NCBI RefSeq assembly: GCF_001593285.1
Contig: NZ_CP012529.1
Location: 2,108,001 to 2,172,000, forward strand
Source of the DNA: Psychrobacter sp. P2G3
Lineage (GTDB): Bacteria; Pseudomonadota; Gammaproteobacteria; Pseudomonadales; Moraxellaceae
DNA length: 64,000 nt
Reading direction: 5' to 3'
Shown one piece after another: positions 47,236 through 57,173 of the stretch. The notes under the pieces are model-generated. The model was given only the letters and a program-made list of their open reading frames with translations, ran no database searches and had not been told where the DNA came from. The position numbers and the translations under genes are program-made. Each line of letters begins with the position of its first letter. Position 1 is the stretch's first letter.

Positions 47236-50004
47236 TTATTCGTCAGTAGGCGCTGTATTTTCAGTTGCAGCATCTATATCTATTTGCTCTTGACCCTCTG
47301 GCTCAAACGTACCATCTTCTCTCATCGCATCGACTAGGGCATTGTCACTTTCTTCGTGCTCAACACGCGCCATCGCTACCAATTTCTCATCTTTCGATAG
47401 ACGAATGAGAGTAACACCTTGAGTATTACGACCAGAACTGGCCACATGCTCAACTGGCGTACGTACTAGAGTACCTTTGTCTGAGATTAAGATAATGTCG
47501 TCTTCAGGCTCAACTTTAGTGGCACGAACTAGAGCACCGTTACGGTCGCTAGTCTTAATAGCGATAACACCACCACCACCACGGTTTTGAGTATTGAACT
47601 CATCAATAAAGGTACGTTTACCAAAGCCATTTTCACAAGCGATTAGAATCTCGCGGACGTCATCTTCGATTACGACCAATGACTTGATAAATTCATTAGT
47701 CGCGAGACGCATACCACGTACACCTTTTGCGGTGCGACCCATCGCGCGGGCATCATTCTCATCAAAACGAATGGCTTTACCACTTGAGGCAAACAGCATG
47801 ACTTCTTGACTACCATTCGTAATGCGAGCGCTAACCAATTTATCGCCTTCTTCTAAACCAACTGCAATCAAGCCATTAGAGCGAATGTTTGCGAACTGCT
47901 TAAGCTCTACGCGTTTCACTGTACCATTAGCGGTTGCAAAGAATACAAAAGGTGGCTCTGCTTGAGTGCTGTCTTTTAATGAAGCGTCATCATTATCTAT
48001 ATCACTATTTATTAAGGTGTCCGTTAATGACGTCTCACCTTCTACAGATAATTCTTCCACTATCTTTGGAATTGGCAATATTGTGGTGACTGTTTCATCA
48101 CCATTTAGACCAATCAGGTTTACTAGCGGACGACCGCGGGCTCCGCGACTGGCAATTGGTACTTCAAACCCACGTAAACTAAAGACACGTCCAGTATCAG
48201 TAAAGCATAATACCGTTGCATGCGTTGAGGTCACAACCAGATGATCAATGACATCATCTTCTTTCATTGCGGTTGCAGACTTACCTTTACCGCCACGCTT
48301 TTGCGCCACATAATCATCAATCGGCTGGGTTTTTGCATAGCCAGTACGTGAGACAGTCATCACTACTGTTTGCTCAGGAATGAGGTCTTCACGGTTGAAG
48401 TCAGTACGCGAATCTATGATATCGGTACGGCGCTCATCACCAAAGTTATCACGAATCTCGATCATCTCGTTAGAGATAATGGCCATCAATTTATCAAAGT
48501 CACCAAGGATAGACTCTAAATGGGCAATTTCACGCAATAAATCTTGATATTCTTCAGTTAATTTGTCTTGCTCAAGACCTGTCAAGCGATGCAACTGCAT
48601 ATCCAAAATCGCGTTGACCTGCTCAAGTGATAAACGATAGCGTTCTTCGCCTTCAATTAAGCCAAATGGTGCTTTTGGATCTTCGCCCTCAATAAACTCA
48701 GGACGTACTGACTGACTCCCAGCAGCGGTTAGCATCGCAACGACACTACCTGAACCCCAAGTATTATTGAGCAGGCTTTCACGTGCCAATCCGCGGTTTG
48801 CAGAGGCTTTAATCGCGGCAATGATTTCATCAATATTCGCGAGCGCAACAGTCAAACCTTCGAGCAAATGACCACGTACGCGGGCTTTATTTAGCTCATA
48901 AATCGTACGGCGCGTCACTACTTCTTGACGATGGCGTACAAAAGCAGCGATCAGCTGGCGTAAAGTCAATAATTTTGGCTGGCCATTATCGAGTGCCACC
49001 ATGTTAATACTGAAGCTTGATTCGAGTGGTGTTTGAAGAAACAAGTTATTAACGATAACTTCAGCCGTCTCACCACGACGTAAATCAATGGCAATACGCA
49101 TACCATCTTTATCAGACTCATCACGTATCTCAGTAATGCCTTCAATCTTTTTGTCACGGACCAATTCAGCGATACGTTCGATTAGTTTTGCTTTATTAGT
49201 CTGATAAGGCACTTCGGTAAATACAATGCGTTCGCGATCGCGGTTGACGCCTGTATCACTCATTGGTTCAATAATATAGCGACCACGTACATGCAAACGG
49301 CCTTTACCAGTACGATAAGCATCTAAAATACCAGCACGACCATAAATAATACCGCCCGTTGGAAAGTCAGGGCCTGAGATATGCGTCATTAGCTCTTCAG
49401 CTGATACTTGCGGGTTCTCTGCATAAGCTAAGCAAGCATTGATCACTTCGGTCAAGTTATGCGGTGCCATATTGGTCGCCATACCGACAGCAATACCTGT
49501 CGCACCATTAACTAGCAAGTTAGGAACACGTGCAGGCAACACACTTGGCATACGCTCAGAACCGTCGTAGTTATCTTCCCAATCAACCGTGTCTTTGTCT
49601 AGGTCAGCAAGCATCTGATGGGTAAGCTTGGTCATACGTACTTCGGTATAACGCATGGCAGCCGGAGGATCATCATCAATCGAGCCAAAGTTACCTTGAC
49701 CGTCAACCATTGGATAACGCAAGCTAAAGTCCTGCGCCATCCTTACTATTGCGTCGTATACCGCACTATCGCCATGCGGATGATATTTACCAATGACGTC
49801 ACCGACCACACGGGCCGATTTTTTGTATGGCTTGTTATAATCATTAGATAACACATGCATCGCATACATCACGCGACGGTGTACCGGTTTGAACCCATCA
49901 CGCACATCAGGCAGCGCGCGCGAGACGATCACGCTCATCGCATAGTCCAAATAGGATTGCTTTAATTCATCCACGATGGCAATAGGACTGATCGAGTCGC
50001 TCAT
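47236..50004 (-). CDS. gyrA: DNA gyrase subunit A
   Basis: Breakage-reunion subunit of the topoisomerase that introduces negative supercoils. From the ATG at 50004 the catalytic tyrosine is Y119 (AAMRYTEVR). The quinolone-determining positions equivalent to E. coli S83 and D87 are S80 and D84 ([10 protein letters not shown]), both wild type. The C-terminal beta-pinwheel has the GyrA-box QKRGGKGKS. An acidic, Ser/Asp-rich insert of about 35 residues interrupts it ([13 protein letters not shown]), and the tail is acidic. GAAGGAG lies five bases before the ATG, so the GTG at 50022 is rejected as start. Confidence 0.97.
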   Translation of the reverse strand: MSDSISPIAIVDELKQSYLDYAMSVIVSRALPDVRDGFKPVHRRVMYAMHVLSNDYNKPYKKSARVVGDVIGKYHPHGDSAVYDAIVRMAQDFSLRYPMVDGQGNFGSIDDDPPAAMRYTEVRMTKLTHQMLADLDKDTVDWEDNYDGSERMPSVLPARVPNLLVNGATGIAVGMATNMAPHNLTEVINACLAYAENPQVSAEELMTHISGPDFPTGGIIYGRAGILDAYRTGKGRLHVRGRYIIEPMSDTGVNRDRERIVFTEVPYQTNKAKLIERIAELVRDKKIEGITEIRDESDKDGMRIAIDLRRGETAEVIVNNLFLQTPLESSFSINMVALDNGQPKLLTLRQLIAAFVRHRQEVVTRRTIYELNKARVRGHLLEGLTVALANIDEIIAAIKASANRGLARESLLNNTWGSGSVVAMLTAAGSQSVRPEFIEGEDPKAPFGLIEGEERYRLSLEQVNAILDMQLHRLTGLEQDKLTEEYQDLLREIAHLESILGDFDKLMAIISNEMIEIRDNFGDERRTDIIDSRTDFNREDLIPEQTVVMTVSRTGYAKTQPIDDYVAQKRGGKGKSATAMKEDDVIDHLVVTSTHATVLCFTDTGRVFSLRGFEVPIASRGARGRPLVNLIGLNGDETVTTILPIPKIVEELSVEGETSLTDTLINSDIDNDDASLKDSTQAEPPFVFFATANGTVKRVELKQFANIRSNGLIAVGLEEGDKLVSARITNGSQEVMLFASSGKAIRFDENDARAMGRTAKGVRGMRLATNEFIKSLVVIEDDVREILIACENGFGKRTFIDEFNTQNRGGGGVIAIKTSDRNGALVRATKVEPEDDIILISDKGTLVRTPVEHVASSGRNTQGVTLIRLSKDEKLVAMARVEHEESDNALVDAMREDGTFEPEGQEQIDIDAATENTAPTDE

Positions 50005-50329
50005 ATACACTCCTTCACTCACATACTTTCTCTGAAGCTTGCAATTTTACTAGAATTGGTTATGGCTATACAAAAATACAGCTGCACAAAAGCGCAGCTA
50101 TTATCGATATACGAACTATAAAAAATCACTACCAAGCATGCAAAACAATAGGAAAATGGCGATAGTTTTAATGTTGAATAAAAGAAGCTATTTTAGCACA
50201 AATTTGCTGATTTAGGGGTATCTACGTGTCATTAAAATCAAGCAAAACAGCTCATTAGCAACCAATGTTTCGAAGCGCTTACTAACATTCTTAAATAGTA
50301 GATTTATCGCTGCTAATATTGAAACATTG
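50005..50329. other. Gene-free region upstream of gyrA
   Basis: This AT-rich stretch holds the gyrA ribosome binding site and presumably its promoter. No other ORF, strong hairpin or repeat was identified. Confidence 0.4.
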
Positions 50330-50509
50330 TTATTGAAATATTTTTTTGGATTGACTGATTTTTCCATTTTTACATATAAATTTACCATCTTTAGAACAAT
50401 GAGCTACTCCGCCCATTTTTCCTGAGCAAGGCGTATTACGCGCTTGGGCATGACTAATAGGTGCAATGATAAAAGCACATGTGAGCAGCGATGCAATGAT
50501 TGATTTCAT
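50330..50509 (-). CDS. Small secreted cysteine-rich protein, 59 aa
   Basis: A short ORF with a Sec signal peptide (MKSIIASLLTCAFIIAPISH then AQA, cleavage around residue 23). The mature part is about 36 residues, basic and Gly/Lys-rich, with three cysteines (TPCSGKMGGVAHCSKDGKFI, then C, and a basic tail). GAGA precedes the ATG. The pattern CSGKxGG-HC-DGKFxC resembles small exported proteins I associate with Acinetobacter and relatives; no function is known to me. It lies between the gyrA leader and a terminator that closes the upstream lipase gene. Confidence 0.65.
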   Translation of the reverse strand: MKSIIASLLTCAFIIAPISHAQARNTPCSGKMGGVAHCSKDGKFICKNGKISQSKKIFQ

Positions 50510-50546
50510 ATTTTCTCAGTGTTATTAAATATAATGATTTATCCAT

Positions 50547-50575
50547 TAAAAAACTGCACCTCTCAAGATGCAGTT
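50547..50575 (-). terminator. Terminator of the lipase-like lipoprotein gene
   Basis: AACTGCACCT (50552-50561) pairs with AGATGCAGTT (50566-50575) with one mismatch. On the minus strand it is followed by a run of T residues. Confidence 0.75.
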
Positions 50576-50619
50576 CTTCCAAATTTATAAGCTATCTAAA
50601 TGATTGAGCTTAAGAATTC

Positions 50620-52359
50620 TTATAACGCTGTAAAGCTTTGGTCAAAGAACTCACGCGCGGCTTGAGTACAAGAGGTACTGACTAGATCGCCATGATAGCT
50701 GGCTAATATCGCAGCGCCTGCGGCTTGTGCTAATAATGTAGGGTCAGTTACGCCTGCTTGTTGAGCGTCTGAAACAGCTTTATTCTGGACTGCTGTCAAA
50801 GTAGTAGTAAACCTACTTTGGATATTATCTATTGCTGTCGTTGACATCCACGGGTTGCTCATAGCACTACCAATCGGAGTCACTGCTCCTCGATTATTTC
50901 TTACATCCACATCCAAGACCGTGATATTAAGATTAGAGGCTGGAGCTGCACCTGCTTGCTGCAATATGGCGGTCATCGAACCGGTATTTAGATCATAATA
51001 TACAGTTGGGTCTGAATTACCACCACATATAAGCGTTGGCATTTTAGGGATATAACCGCGTAGATCATTAGCTTTCAGAGCTTTACGCAAATTGTTTTGC
51101 GGATTAGCGGCTGGAAGTACACCCGTTTCAGCCAACAGACTATCAGGGTTTTGTAGCGCATCAGCTACATAAGTAGTGCGAAAATCTGTTTTGATAAGAT
51201 AGTTATCATCTGCAAACCCTAAGAATGCAAAAGGAACAGTCGGTGGCTGTAGCATATCAAGTGTAGGGTTGTTTTGAGGATTATTTTCAAACAATGCGTT
51301 ATCCGGTAGCTTGTTAGCGGCTACTAGCTCTCCAAAGCTTAACAAGCTTGGTAGCTGAGTATTGGAATAGTTGATCGTAAAAATATCCGTGGTGTTTCGA
51401 TAGATGTTTTTATACTTTTTCTGCAGACCAGTTGCCAATAACGGCGCAAACCTAGTGGCGCCAATATTGACGTTTCCTGAGAATATAGAGTCACCAAAAG
51501 CAGCTAACGCATAAGGACCTGATGAGGGTGCTATCGCTGTCACTGGCTTACCTTGCTGCTCTAATAGCCTTGCCGTTGCCATTGCCACATAGCCACCTTG
51601 CGAATAGCCACTAATAAACAATTTACCAGAATCATCGATATTAGTGTACTTGGTATTATTAGCCTGCTGTTGCCTGTCGATAATTAAGCGCGCACTATCT
51701 AAGGCATCGACCATATCAGTGGATTGTTGATCGGCGACTAGATAAGGATGATAGCCAAGATCAGAGTCGTCATAACCAGCATAGTTAGGTGCGACGACGA
51801 TATAACCTTGGGCGGCGAAATTCGCTGCTATGAGGGTTGCCTCTGAGCCAGCAGGATTTTGCGGATTGCCCACTTGACTAAAGTCATAGACCTTTTCAGT
51901 AGTGGTGCCATGAGCATAGAGCAATATAGGTCGATCACCTTGACAGTCAGCGCTATCACCACTGGGTAACATCAATGCAGCAGTTGCATTAGTGCGCTCG
52001 CCAGCAGCACCCTTAGTCGGATAACTGACCTTTTCTATTTTGATATCGCATTTCGCAGCAGGTGTTGCAGTATTTCCCAGACCAAATCTATTATCTATTT
52101 GAGTTTTATCAAACGCACTAACAGACTGAACGGACGTGGGATAAGCTGTGATTATTTGATCGTTATCATCATCTCCACAACCCGCTAGTAATAGCAGGCT
52201 ACTTGCCACTGCAACTGATAGCGTGCAACGTAACATGGTGGGTTTAGTTGAAGTAAAAATGGCGTTTGTTTGAGGATTATGATCAGAGGCAACGTTTTTT
52301 TGATTGCTATCTATACTGTTATTAGATTGAGAATTGTTATTAGATTGAGAATGGGTCAT
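50620..52359 (-). CDS. Lipase-like alpha/beta-hydrolase lipoprotein
   Basis: The C-terminal ~515 residues are an alpha/beta hydrolase of the secretory-lipase or prolyl-oligopeptidase-like type. They contain YAHGTTTEKVYDF (oxyanion region), the nucleophile elbow GYSQGGYVAMA near residue 260 and a late His in ASYHGDLVS. A lipobox (SLLLLAGC-GDD) ends an ~61-residue N-terminus whose first 40 residues are Ser/Asn/Gln-rich, unusual for a signal peptide. The ATG at 52359 has AAGGAT seven bases upstream; the internal ATG at 52236, giving a normal-length signal, has none. The substrate is unknown. It is one of two lipase-like lipoproteins in this window. Confidence 0.78.
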   Translation of the reverse strand: MTHSQSNNNSQSNNSIDSNQKNVASDHNPQTNAIFTSTKPTMLRCTLSVAVASSLLLLAGCGDDDNDQIITAYPTSVQSVSAFDKTQIDNRFGLGNTATPAAKCDIKIEKVSYPTKGAAGERTNATAALMLPSGDSADCQGDRPILLYAHGTTTEKVYDFSQVGNPQNPAGSEATLIAANFAAQGYIVVAPNYAGYDDSDLGYHPYLVADQQSTDMVDALDSARLIIDRQQQANNTKYTNIDDSGKLFISGYSQGGYVAMATARLLEQQGKPVTAIAPSSGPYALAAFGDSIFSGNVNIGATRFAPLLATGLQKKYKNIYRNTTDIFTINYSNTQLPSLLSFGELVAANKLPDNALFENNPQNNPTLDMLQPPTVPFAFLGFADDNYLIKTDFRTTYVADALQNPDSLLAETGVLPAANPQNNLRKALKANDLRGYIPKMPTLICGGNSDPTVYYDLNTGSMTAILQQAGAAPASNLNITVLDVDVRNNRGAVTPIGSAMSNPWMSTTAIDNIQSRFTTTLTAVQNKAVSDAQQAGVTDPTLLAQAAGAAILASYHGDLVSTSCTQAAREFFDQSFTAL

Positions 52360-52705
52360 GTTTGCTATCCTTAGCAGTAATAAAATGAAACCGCCGAACG
52401 TCCTTGGCAGTCGGTCAAAAGCCCCTTTATAATAGGCTTTTTGGTAGTGATAACTTAACTATTATTAACTCTTATACCTTATTGGTTATACCGCAAACGG
52501 TTATGAAAAGCTACTGAAAACCGTGTAATCGTCTGTCATTTGAGTGCTACATCTAATATACGCACATGTTCAAAACACATATTTGATAGAAGGAATTTTC
52601 GGTTATTGTAGACAAAAAATTTTTACTCGCTACACTACTCCCTCACATCCTAAATACTTTTCACAACTTTTTGTATCAGCAACTACTAAATAGGCATTTA
52701 TCGTT
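52360..52705. other. Divergent intergenic region upstream of the lipase lipoprotein
   Basis: A terminator-like hairpin AAAAGCC/GGCTTTT (52417-52423, 52435-52441) lies in the lipase leader. No ORF is supported. The rest is AT-rich and presumably holds two divergent promoters. Confidence 0.4.
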
Positions 52706-52981
52706 ATGGATATTATTCTTGTTATCGTCTGGATTTTGGCTATGGTACTGTACAGCTTTTCTAGCGATTATGCCGTCAGTTTCCCCAACCATAACAACCG
52801 CGCCTTGCCCTTTGTGCGTTGGGGCTCACTACTAATTGCGATGATACTGTCCGGCTACTTAGCGCAAGCTTACCAAGACAATCTAAAAGGCAACGGCATT
52901 TGGGTATTTATCGTAGTAGTATTTGTCGTCATTACCTTAGCTAAGCTGGTATTCAAATGGGTGATCAATAGACGACGGTAG
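52706..52981 (+). CDS. Small membrane protein of unknown function, 91 aa
   Basis: Three hydrophobic segments are visible: IILVIVWILAMVLYSF, VRWGSLLIAMILSGYLAQ and IWVFIVVVFVVITLAKLVFKW. The C-terminus is basic (INRRR), so it probably faces the cytoplasm. The family is not recognised. It is 67 bases upstream of cmoM on the same strand and may share its transcript. Confidence 0.6.
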   Translation: MDIILVIVWILAMVLYSFSSDYAVSFPNHNNRALPFVRWGSLLIAMILSGYLAQAYQDNLKGNGIWVFIVVVFVVITLAKLVFKWVINRRR

Positions 52982-53048
52982 AGGTAAACCTTCAACCATA
53001 TTAGTAAAAATACCGCTTCCCATAAAATAAATAGCAGATTTAAACTTA

Positions 53049-53897
53049 ATGATAAATAATGAAAACCAATTGATAGCACTAGAAACCGAACGTAGCGACC
53101 GTAGCTTTGACGCCATTGCCGATCACTTTGAAAAAAAGGTCTATGGTGGTTTAAAAGGCGACATTCGATTGGCTGTTTTACGTCGCGATATCTTTGGCTA
53201 CGTCGAACAGCTGAGTCAAACGCTAGGACGACCATTACGTATCTTGGATGTGGGCGCAGGGCTGGCACAGATTGCAATAGAACTCGCGGTGCAAGGTCAT
53301 ACAGTTGTCATCAATGATATATCAGCTAATATGCTTGAAAAAGCAAAAGTAAGTGCCGAACAGGAGGGTACAAACCCTGATATTACTTGGCACGTCTGCC
53401 CATACCAAGAGCTTGAAGCTAAACTGGCTAAAGATGATGCGGGTAAGTTTGATTTGATACTGTGTCATGCCTTACTTGAGTGGCTAGCAGACCCTGCGGC
53501 AGTGATGAGTTTCTTTGATAATCAACTTGATGATGAGGGCGTACTGTCATTATGTTTTTATAATCCTGCGAGCTTTGACTACCGCAACTTAATCATGGGT
53601 AATTTTAATTTGCTCGATACCTTACTTGATAAAGCTGATTATCAAGCTGACAACAACAAGAGTTTGACGCCCAATTATCCAGTTGCCAAACAAGAAGTTG
53701 CGTCGTGGCTACAACAGCATCATTATCAAATTATATTAGAGAGCGGTTTGCGCGTATTTCATGATTATGCACCATTAAAGCGCGGTGGGCATAATGACCC
53801 TGAAGCGGTCATTCGAATGGAGTTACGCTACTCGCAACAAGAACCTTATAAATGGCTTGGCCGTTATTTACATATCATGGCGACTCGTCAAACTTAA
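53049..53897 (+). CDS. cmoM: tRNA 5-carboxymethoxyuridine methyltransferase (CmoM-like)
   Basis: A class I SAM-dependent methyltransferase of 282 aa. The N-terminal DRSFDAIADHFEKKVYGGLKG, the SAM-binding LDVGAGLAQIAIELA and the motif LCHALLEWLADP match CmoM (formerly SmtA/YcbJ-type). CmoM methylates cmo5U34 to mcmo5U34 in tRNA wobble positions. The nearest alternative is a generic small-molecule methyltransferase, but HALLEWLADP strongly favours CmoM. The C-terminus has RYLHIMATR, also typical. It is convergent with the fbp operon. Confidence 0.85.
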   Translation: MINNENQLIALETERSDRSFDAIADHFEKKVYGGLKGDIRLAVLRRDIFGYVEQLSQTLGRPLRILDVGAGLAQIAIELAVQGHTVVINDISANMLEKAKVSAEQEGTNPDITWHVCPYQELEAKLAKDDAGKFDLILCHALLEWLADPAAVMSFFDNQLDDEGVLSLCFYNPASFDYRNLIMGNFNLLDTLLDKADYQADNNKSLTPNYPVAKQEVASWLQQHHYQIILESGLRVFHDYAPLKRGGHNDPEAVIRMELRYSQQEPYKWLGRYLHIMATRQT

Positions 53898-53978
53898 TTA
53901 TAAAAGATTGTCTCACTGCAATCGTTTCATTACGGCCATTTTAATAACAGTCATCTTCTTGCATTAAAATGTCGATTA

Positions 53979-55283
53979 CTACCTCGTCTCTTCAACTCTT
54001 GATGATCTATCGTATTCTGACCAAGTCGTGGCATTGATCTCTTTTTCATCGAACACGACCACGTGTTCGAGTAAGGGCAAAATACCAATATGCGATCCAA
54101 TCTCATGATTATGATGGCTGGCGACTAAGGATAAAACCGTCTGCCCGTCATCGAGTTGCAGACGATATAGATAGTTGGCACCGCGAAAGACACGTCCAAC
54201 GACTAATGCCGTCTGCATACTATCATCATCATGGATGATGTCATCAGGGCGCACGAGCACCTTAATCGGTGTACCATTAGGATAATCATACTCACAATAC
54301 TGCGGCTGTCCTAACTCGTCATAAACTTCCATACGTCGATAAATATCACCAAGCGCTGTCTCAACATGCCCCTCTTTGATGATCCCATCTATCATTGCTC
54401 CTTCACCAACGAACTCGGCAACAAACGGACTGATTGGCTCGTGGTATAGCTCACTTGGCGTTGCCCATTGCACCAGCTCGCCTCTATGCATAACGCCCAC
54501 TTTATCTGCGATGGCAAAGGCTTCGTTTTGATCATGGGTGACCAATATTGCTGTCGTATTTGTACGTTTAAGAATATCACGTACACTCATAGCAAGTGAT
54601 TCGCGCAGTACTACGTCAAGGTTAGAAAATGGCTCATCGAGTAACAATAATTCAGGCTTAGGTGCCAACGCTCGTGCTAGCGCAACCCGCTGCTGTTGAC
54701 CACCTGAGATTTCAGATGGACGCTTGTTTGCATGCTCAGTTAATTCAACGAGGTTTAGCATCTCAGCCACTCGCGCTTTTTTGTCGGCAGCTGACCAATT
54801 ATTGAGACCAAAAGCGATGTTCTTCGCCACGCTTAGATGCCCAAATAATGCATAATCTTGAAACACCATACCCATGCCGCGTTTGGCAGGTGCAACAGCA
54901 AAAGAGGTGCGCGCTGTCTGTTCTGTTAGACGATGACCATTTAAACTAATAGTGCCTCGACGTGTAGGCTCTAACCCTGCGATAGCACGTAATGCTGTGG
55001 TTTTACCACAACCACTGTACCCTAAGAAACAACCAATTTCACCTTGCTGTAGATTTAGCGATAATCCATCAACGATGATCATATCATCATAACCGACTAC
55101 TAAATCTCTAACGCTCAAATAAGGTTTATCAGCACCAGCTGATTCGTGTTGCATAGACTGCGGCATAATGACAGCGCATGTAGAGGCTTGCTTAATATCT
55201 CCAAGCACAACTTTAGCATCAGTAGATTTGAGCTTAGATTGAGCCGTTTGGTCGGCTGAGTCTTTAATCAGGTCAGTATGCAT
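53979..55283 (-). CDS. fbpC: Ferric iron ABC transporter, ATP-binding protein
   Basis: ATPase of the FbpABC importer. Walker A GYSGCGKTTALRA, Q-loop, ABC signature EISGGQQQRVALARAL, Walker B LLLLDEPFSNLD and the switch His in ILVTHDQNEAFAIAD are complete. A C-terminal TOBE-like regulatory domain follows. I chose the ATG at 55283 (434 aa). The TTG at 55328 would add 15 residues and has no ribosome binding site. About 50 residues precede the ABC domain (starting near YLSVRDLVVGYDD), a longer lead than in Neisseria FbpC. It is third in the order fbpA-fbpB-fbpC, after a gap of about 160 bases with a weak Fur-like sequence. Confidence 0.9.
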   Translation of the reverse strand: MHTDLIKDSADQTAQSKLKSTDAKVVLGDIKQASTCAVIMPQSMQHESAGADKPYLSVRDLVVGYDDMIIVDGLSLNLQQGEIGCFLGYSGCGKTTALRAIAGLEPTRRGTISLNGHRLTEQTARTSFAVAPAKRGMGMVFQDYALFGHLSVAKNIAFGLNNWSAADKKARVAEMLNLVELTEHANKRPSEISGGQQQRVALARALAPKPELLLLDEPFSNLDVVLRESLAMSVRDILKRTNTTAILVTHDQNEAFAIADKVGVMHRGELVQWATPSELYHEPISPFVAEFVGEGAMIDGIIKEGHVETALGDIYRRMEVYDELGQPQYCEYDYPNGTPIKVLVRPDDIIHDDDSMQTALVVGRVFRGANYLYRLQLDDGQTVLSLVASHHNHEIGSHIGILPLLEHVVVFDEKEINATTWSEYDRSSRVEETR

Positions 55284-55340
55284 AGGTGTTACCAATGAGC
55301 GATAGAATGAGTAATGCGATAAAAACAAAGATCAATTATA

Positions 55341-55352
55341 AATAATGATAAT
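55341..55352. promoter_or_regulatory. Possible partial Fur box upstream of fbpC
   Basis: AATAATGATAAT matches two of the three hexamers of the GATAAT-GATAAT-CATTAT Fur consensus, with one change. It lies about 60 bases before the fbpC start. It is weak on its own but supported by the iron-transport context. Confidence 0.35.
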
Positions 55353-55443
55353 TGAGTGTCGCTATATATATAGTACTTTAAATCAGAATGACGATGTAGC
55401 AGTTTTGACAATGATGTAGCAGTTTTAAAGTGTATCGACTACC

Positions 55444-57120
55444 CTAACTGTTTTTATCACTTTGACGCAATAATATCCAGACTGGAAACAGTCCAACCAG
55501 TACGATAAGTAAGCTTGGTAACGCTGCTCTTGCCCACATTCCTTCACTGGTCATCTCAAACACTCGTACAGCCAGCGTATCCCAACCTTGCCGCCGCGTC
55601 ATGAGCGTAATCGGCATCTCTTTCATGACTTCAACAAAACCCATCAATAGGGCGGTCAGCATACCGGGCTTAAGTACAGGTAATACAACCTGACGCCAAC
55701 GCTGCAACGGGCTATCACTGAGTAGTTTGGCAGCGGCTTCTTGGTTAACAGTTAATCGTTGCAGCTGACGATCGATAGGCTGGAAGCTCACGGTCATAAA
55801 GCGGGTTGAGAGCGCAAGCAACATAACAATCACACTACCTGACAGCACTTGCTTTGAGATAAGTCCAAAGGCGATTAATTGATTATCAAGCCATGCAATA
55901 GGAATAAAAATACCTACGGCCAATACAGTGCCTGGTACCACATAGCCCAAATTGGCTAAGGTAATCATTAGCTTCGTTGTTTTATCAGAATACTGGCGTT
56001 TAATCCACGCAATAATAATGGCAAGAAAGGCAATAAGTAGCGTAGTCATACTGGCAATCACTAAGCTATTAGTCACAAAATCGATATAACGCGCATCGAA
56101 ATCTTGGCGAAAATTCATCGCCGTCCAATAGAACAATTGTAAAAATGGTACGAGAAAGGCAACCAAAAAGACTACCGTACACAGTAGCGTCATCGCAAGT
56201 TTGGCAGGCGTACTGGCTTCAAGGCGACGATTGCTTCCTTGGATGACCGCGTTGCCGCGCCTTGCTTGCCAGTACTGCTCAAACAATACCACAATAAATA
56301 CGACGCCAATAAGTAAGGCGGCCAATTGCGCAGCAGTAGTTAGACTAAAAAATCCAAACCACGCCTTATAAATAGCAGTGGTAAAAGTATCGACGTTAAA
56401 TACCGAGACGGCACCAAAATCTGCCAGAGTCTCCATGGTTGCTAGCAACAAACCACCGATAATCCAAGGCAGAGCTTGCGGTAGTGCTAAACGAAATAGC
56501 ACTCGACCACGGCTAAGTCCAAGCATTTGACCTGCTTCAATAGCACGGCGACCCTGAGATAAAAAGGCTTGCCGTGCCAGCAGATAAACATAAGGATAAA
56601 ACGCTAATGACAATATCAGTCCTGCACCCCAGACATTACGTACTGAAGGTATTGCCGTGCTGATACCCAAATCACGTAGTCCAGTCTGTAATGGCCCACT
56701 AAAATCAACAATCCCTACCGTAACAAACGCCAATACATAGGCCGGCATTGCCAGCGGTAACATCAGCGCCCACGAAAAAAACCGCTGTCCTGGGAAGCGG
56801 TACATGCTGGTTATCCATGCCAATGCCGTACCAATACTACCAGCAATGACTGTCACCATTAGCAATAAGATAGCAGTGTTTTTGAGAACTTGCGGCAACA
56901 CATACTCACGCATATGCGTCCAAATATCTGCTACTGGTTGCGTCCATGCAAAGAGAACAACTAAAATCGGTATCAGCATAAACAACGAAATCAGCCCTAA
57001 GACTGATTTCGAAAAAATACGCTTGGCAACTATACGCTCTTGGCGGGCAACGCCATTGTCACTGACAGGGCTATCTTTGACAGTATTGTCTTCATTAGCA
57101 GACGCTTTTGTCATTGTCAT
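55444..57120 (-). CDS. fbpB: Ferric iron ABC transporter, permease
   Basis: A 558-aa inner-membrane permease with two tandem BPD_transp_1 halves, about twelve helices in all. Each half carries the EAA-type loop that contacts FbpC: EAGQMLGLSRGRVLFRLALP in the first and QEAAAKLLSDSPLQRWRQVV in the second, with the following LP and G residues. The fused two-domain layout is usual for FbpB/SfuB. It is second in the operon, following fbpA by about 50 bases on the minus strand. Confidence 0.92.
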   Translation of the reverse strand: MTMTKASANEDNTVKDSPVSDNGVARQERIVAKRIFSKSVLGLISLFMLIPILVVLFAWTQPVADIWTHMREYVLPQVLKNTAILLLMVTVIAGSIGTALAWITSMYRFPGQRFFSWALMLPLAMPAYVLAFVTVGIVDFSGPLQTGLRDLGISTAIPSVRNVWGAGLILSLAFYPYVYLLARQAFLSQGRRAIEAGQMLGLSRGRVLFRLALPQALPWIIGGLLLATMETLADFGAVSVFNVDTFTTAIYKAWFGFFSLTTAAQLAALLIGVVFIVVLFEQYWQARRGNAVIQGSNRRLEASTPAKLAMTLLCTVVFLVAFLVPFLQLFYWTAMNFRQDFDARYIDFVTNSLVIASMTTLLIAFLAIIIAWIKRQYSDKTTKLMITLANLGYVVPGTVLAVGIFIPIAWLDNQLIAFGLISKQVLSGSVIVMLLALSTRFMTVSFQPIDRQLQRLTVNQEAAAKLLSDSPLQRWRQVVLPVLKPGMLTALLMGFVEVMKEMPITLMTRRQGWDTLAVRVFEMTSEGMWARAALPSLLIVLVGLFPVWILLRQSDKNS

Positions 57121-57173
57121 AATATAAATATTACCCTGTCAGACGCATAGAGATTAAACTACTTTATAACAGA

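Noticed and set aside
52870..53277. 135-codon minus-strand ORF across the small membrane protein and cmoM
   Set aside because: It is antisense to two better supported genes and shows no family features.
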